The notes under the pieces are model-generated. The model was not told the DNA's origin. It saw nothing but the letters and a program-made list of their open reading frames with translations, and did not search any database. From contig DATDKZ010000010.1 in NCBI GenBank assembly GCA_036519575.1, forward strand, positions 1-5,538: a DNA stretch of 5,538 nucleotides. The letters are read 5' to 3'. Origin of the DNA: AC-69 sp036519575 (lineage in GTDB: Bacteria > Actinomycetota > UBA4738 > HRBIN12). Positions 4,093 to 5,538 of the stretch are shown here, piece after piece; position 1 is the stretch's first letter, and each line of letters starts with the position of its first letter. The position numbers and the translations under genes are program-made.

Positions 4093-5538
4093 CTAGGGCT
4101 TGAGGTGGCGAAGCAGGAACTCGAGCTTCGCGTGGACCTGCCGGACCTCCTCGTCGAGCACGTAGGACACGTGGCCTGCGTCGAACCGGTAGACCTCCAC
4201 CTCACCTCCGCGGGACCGCACCGCCTCGACCCAGTGCATGGCCTGGCCCGGCGGGCATCGCGTGTCGTGTTCGCCGATCATCACGAGCGTTGGGGCCTTC
4301 ACCTGGTCCGCGTACGTCATGGGTGACCGCTCCCGAACCAGGTCGGGGACCTCGTACACGGTGCCGCCGAGCAAGGAACGATCGTACGCTTGGAGCGAGG
4401 GGGCGGAGTCGTCGTAGGAGGCCGCGTAGTCGCCGACCGGGACGCCGGCGATACCGCACAGCCACCGATCGGGGTGGAGGCCGAGCGCCAGCAGTGTGAC
4501 GTAGCCGCCCCAGGACCAGCCGCCGATGGCTGTCCGCTCGGGATCGGCGATTCCCTCGTCGATCAGGTGGTCGAGTCCGGAGACCGTGTCCAACACCTCC
4601 GGGAAGCCGATGTTGCCGATGATGGCGTCGCGCCAGGTTCGACCGTACCCGGTGGAACCGCGGTAGTTCACCATGGCCACAGCGATGCCGTGGTCCACGA
4701 ACGCCTGGACCTCCGGTGTCCACGTGTCCATGTACAGCCAGTTCGGCCCGCCGTGGACCTTCATCAGCGTGGGGAAGGGTCCGGGCCCTTCGGGGGTCAC
4801 GACGAAGCCGTGGACCCGATCGCCACTGCGATCGGTCAGGTGGAAGGATCGATACGGTCGCCCCTCGGGAGCGCGATCGCCTTCCGGAGCCAGGACCTCA
4901 CGGCCTGTTTCGTCGACCAACCGAGAGGCGGTCTCCCCGCTCGACACGCGGAACCAGGCCTCGCCACCCGGCCGGACGCCCGCGCCGTGGATCTCGCCCC
5001 TCGCATGAGGGATATCCGTGTACCTGCCGGAGGCCAGGTCGAAGCGAAGCGCTTGGTCACGGCCGTTGTGGAGGTGGAGCATCAGGAGGGCCGACCCGTC
5101 GGGCCACCAGTCGACCGGGAAGACCTCGCCGGGCAGGTCGATCTCGATGTCCGTGCGCTCGCCGGTGGCCACGTTCCAGATAGCAGGGCCATGGAGATCG
5201 CCGCGTTCGTGCGCGATGGCCAGGCGCCAGTCGCCCGGGACGGGCGACCACGCGTAGGCCGAGAGCCCCAGGCCTGGTCCGTCGGCCTGCTCCCCAACGA
5301 CGTCGCCGGTACGGGGGTCGAGTACCAGCAGCCCGTGATGGATGTCGTCACCATCCTGCGAGACCAGCAGGCACACCAGATCCTCCTCGGCCGACAGCCC
5401 TGAGCGGGTGAACCCCTCGAGCTCCAGATCATCGGACTGCGCGATCGACATGCGGTCGGGTCCGCGGAGGATCTCCCTCGAGGGCCCACCATCTTCCGAA
5501 ACGAACAGGCCGAAGCCCTCCCGGTCGGCCAGCACCGC
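4093..5538 (-). CDS. S9 family serine peptidase (prolyl oligopeptidase / acylaminoacyl-peptidase type), 5' end outside window
   Basis: The frame is open from the right edge to TAG at 4095-4093, about 481 residues. S9 peptidases are usually 600-700 residues, so the N-terminus lies outside. A GTG at 5535 is available but probably internal. Numbering from it, residues 1-230 look like beta-propeller blades, with repeats such as AYAWSPVPGDWRLAIAHE and VDWWPDGSALLML. The alpha/beta hydrolase domain follows: HGGP at 261-264 (oxyanion hole), NYRGSTGYG at 290-298, nucleophile S341 in GGWSWGGY, D424 in GEHDTRCPP and H455 in DAGHVS. The full Ser-Asp-His triad is therefore present. The family hydrolyses short peptides or removes acylated or N-terminal residues, with the propeller excluding large proteins. 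Signal peptide and location cannot be judged. It converges with the dehydrogenase gene and ends 24 nt from it. Exact specificity (dipeptidyl, prolyl or acyl-amino acid) is unknown. Confidence 0.93.
   Translation of the reverse strand, partial: AVLADREGFGLFVSEDGGPSREILRGPDRMSIAQSDDLELEGFTRSGLSAEEDLVCLLVSQDGDDIHHGLLVLDPRTGDVVGEQADGPGLGLSAYAWSPVPGDWRLAIAHERGDLHGPAIWNVATGERTDIEIDLPGEVFPVDWWPDGSALLMLHLHNGRDQALRFDLASGRYTDIPHARGEIHGAGVRPGGEAWFRVSSGETASRLVDETGREVLAPEGDRAPEGRPYRSFHLTDRSGDRVHGFVVTPEGPGPFPTLMKVHGGPNWLYMDTWTPEVQAFVDHGIAVAMVNYRGSTGYGRTWRDAIIGNIGFPEVLDTVSGLDHLIDEGIADPERTAIGGWSWGGYVTLLALGLHPDRWLCGIAGVPVGDYAASYDDSAPSLQAYDRSLLGGTVYEVPDLVRERSPMTYADQVKAPTLVMIGEHDTRCPPGQAMHWVEAVRSRGGEVEVYRFDAGHVSYVLDEEVRQVHAKLEFLLRHLKP

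Noticed and set aside
4390..5403. 337-residue ORF on the plus strand opposite the peptidase gene
   Set aside because: It lies wholly antisense to a gene with a complete Ser-Asp-His triad and propeller motifs, its translation shows no recognisable family, and long antisense ORFs are expected in GC-rich DNA.
1..5538. Mobile element, CRISPR array, tRNA or rRNA
   Set aside because: I found no transposase or integrase motifs, no regularly spaced direct repeats, no terminal repeats, and no stretch resembling a tRNA or rRNA in the small non-coding gaps.

Overview
The window looks like a high-GC actinobacterial chromosome. GC-rich third codon positions give long false ORFs on the opposite strand of most genes, two of the starts are GTG, and one complete gene encodes CrgA, a division-related membrane protein that as far as I know occurs only in Actinomycetota. 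The species cannot be named from the sequence. I see no insertion sequence, phage gene, CRISPR array, tRNA or rRNA. The content is ordinary chromosomal metabolism with tightly packed genes, and the unusual signals are small.

Layout, left to right. (1) The 3' end of a penicillin-acylase-family N-terminal nucleophile hydrolase (+, cut by the left edge). (2) crgA (+), 12 nt after it. (3) A 72-nt gap between convergent genes, relatively AT-rich and dense in small palindromes. (4) A leftward pair: a degradative-type thiolase (2731 to 1535), then a small membrane-anchored protein with a desulforedoxin-like CxxC...HCG metal site (1538 to 1269). The small gene's GTG start overlaps the thiolase stop in a GTGA, so its useful start lies 16 codons inside the longest ORF. 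(5) An 89-nt divergent promoter region with an 8-bp inverted repeat. (6) A hexameric-type glutamate dehydrogenase (+, 2821 to 4068). (7) A GC-rich hairpin spanning the dehydrogenase stop codon, probably serving two convergent genes. (8) An S9-family serine peptidase (-), whose 5' end runs off the right edge.

Together the genes suggest carbon and nitrogen catabolism: acyl-CoA thiolysis, glutamate/2-oxoglutarate interconversion, peptide hydrolysis and amide hydrolysis. Only the acylase-crgA and thiolase-small protein pairs look co-transcribed. The most interesting item is the thiolase-coupled membrane protein with its Cys3His site, followed by the palindrome cluster and the shared inverted repeat between the divergent thiolase and dehydrogenase genes. 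I found no clear evidence of a large new system.
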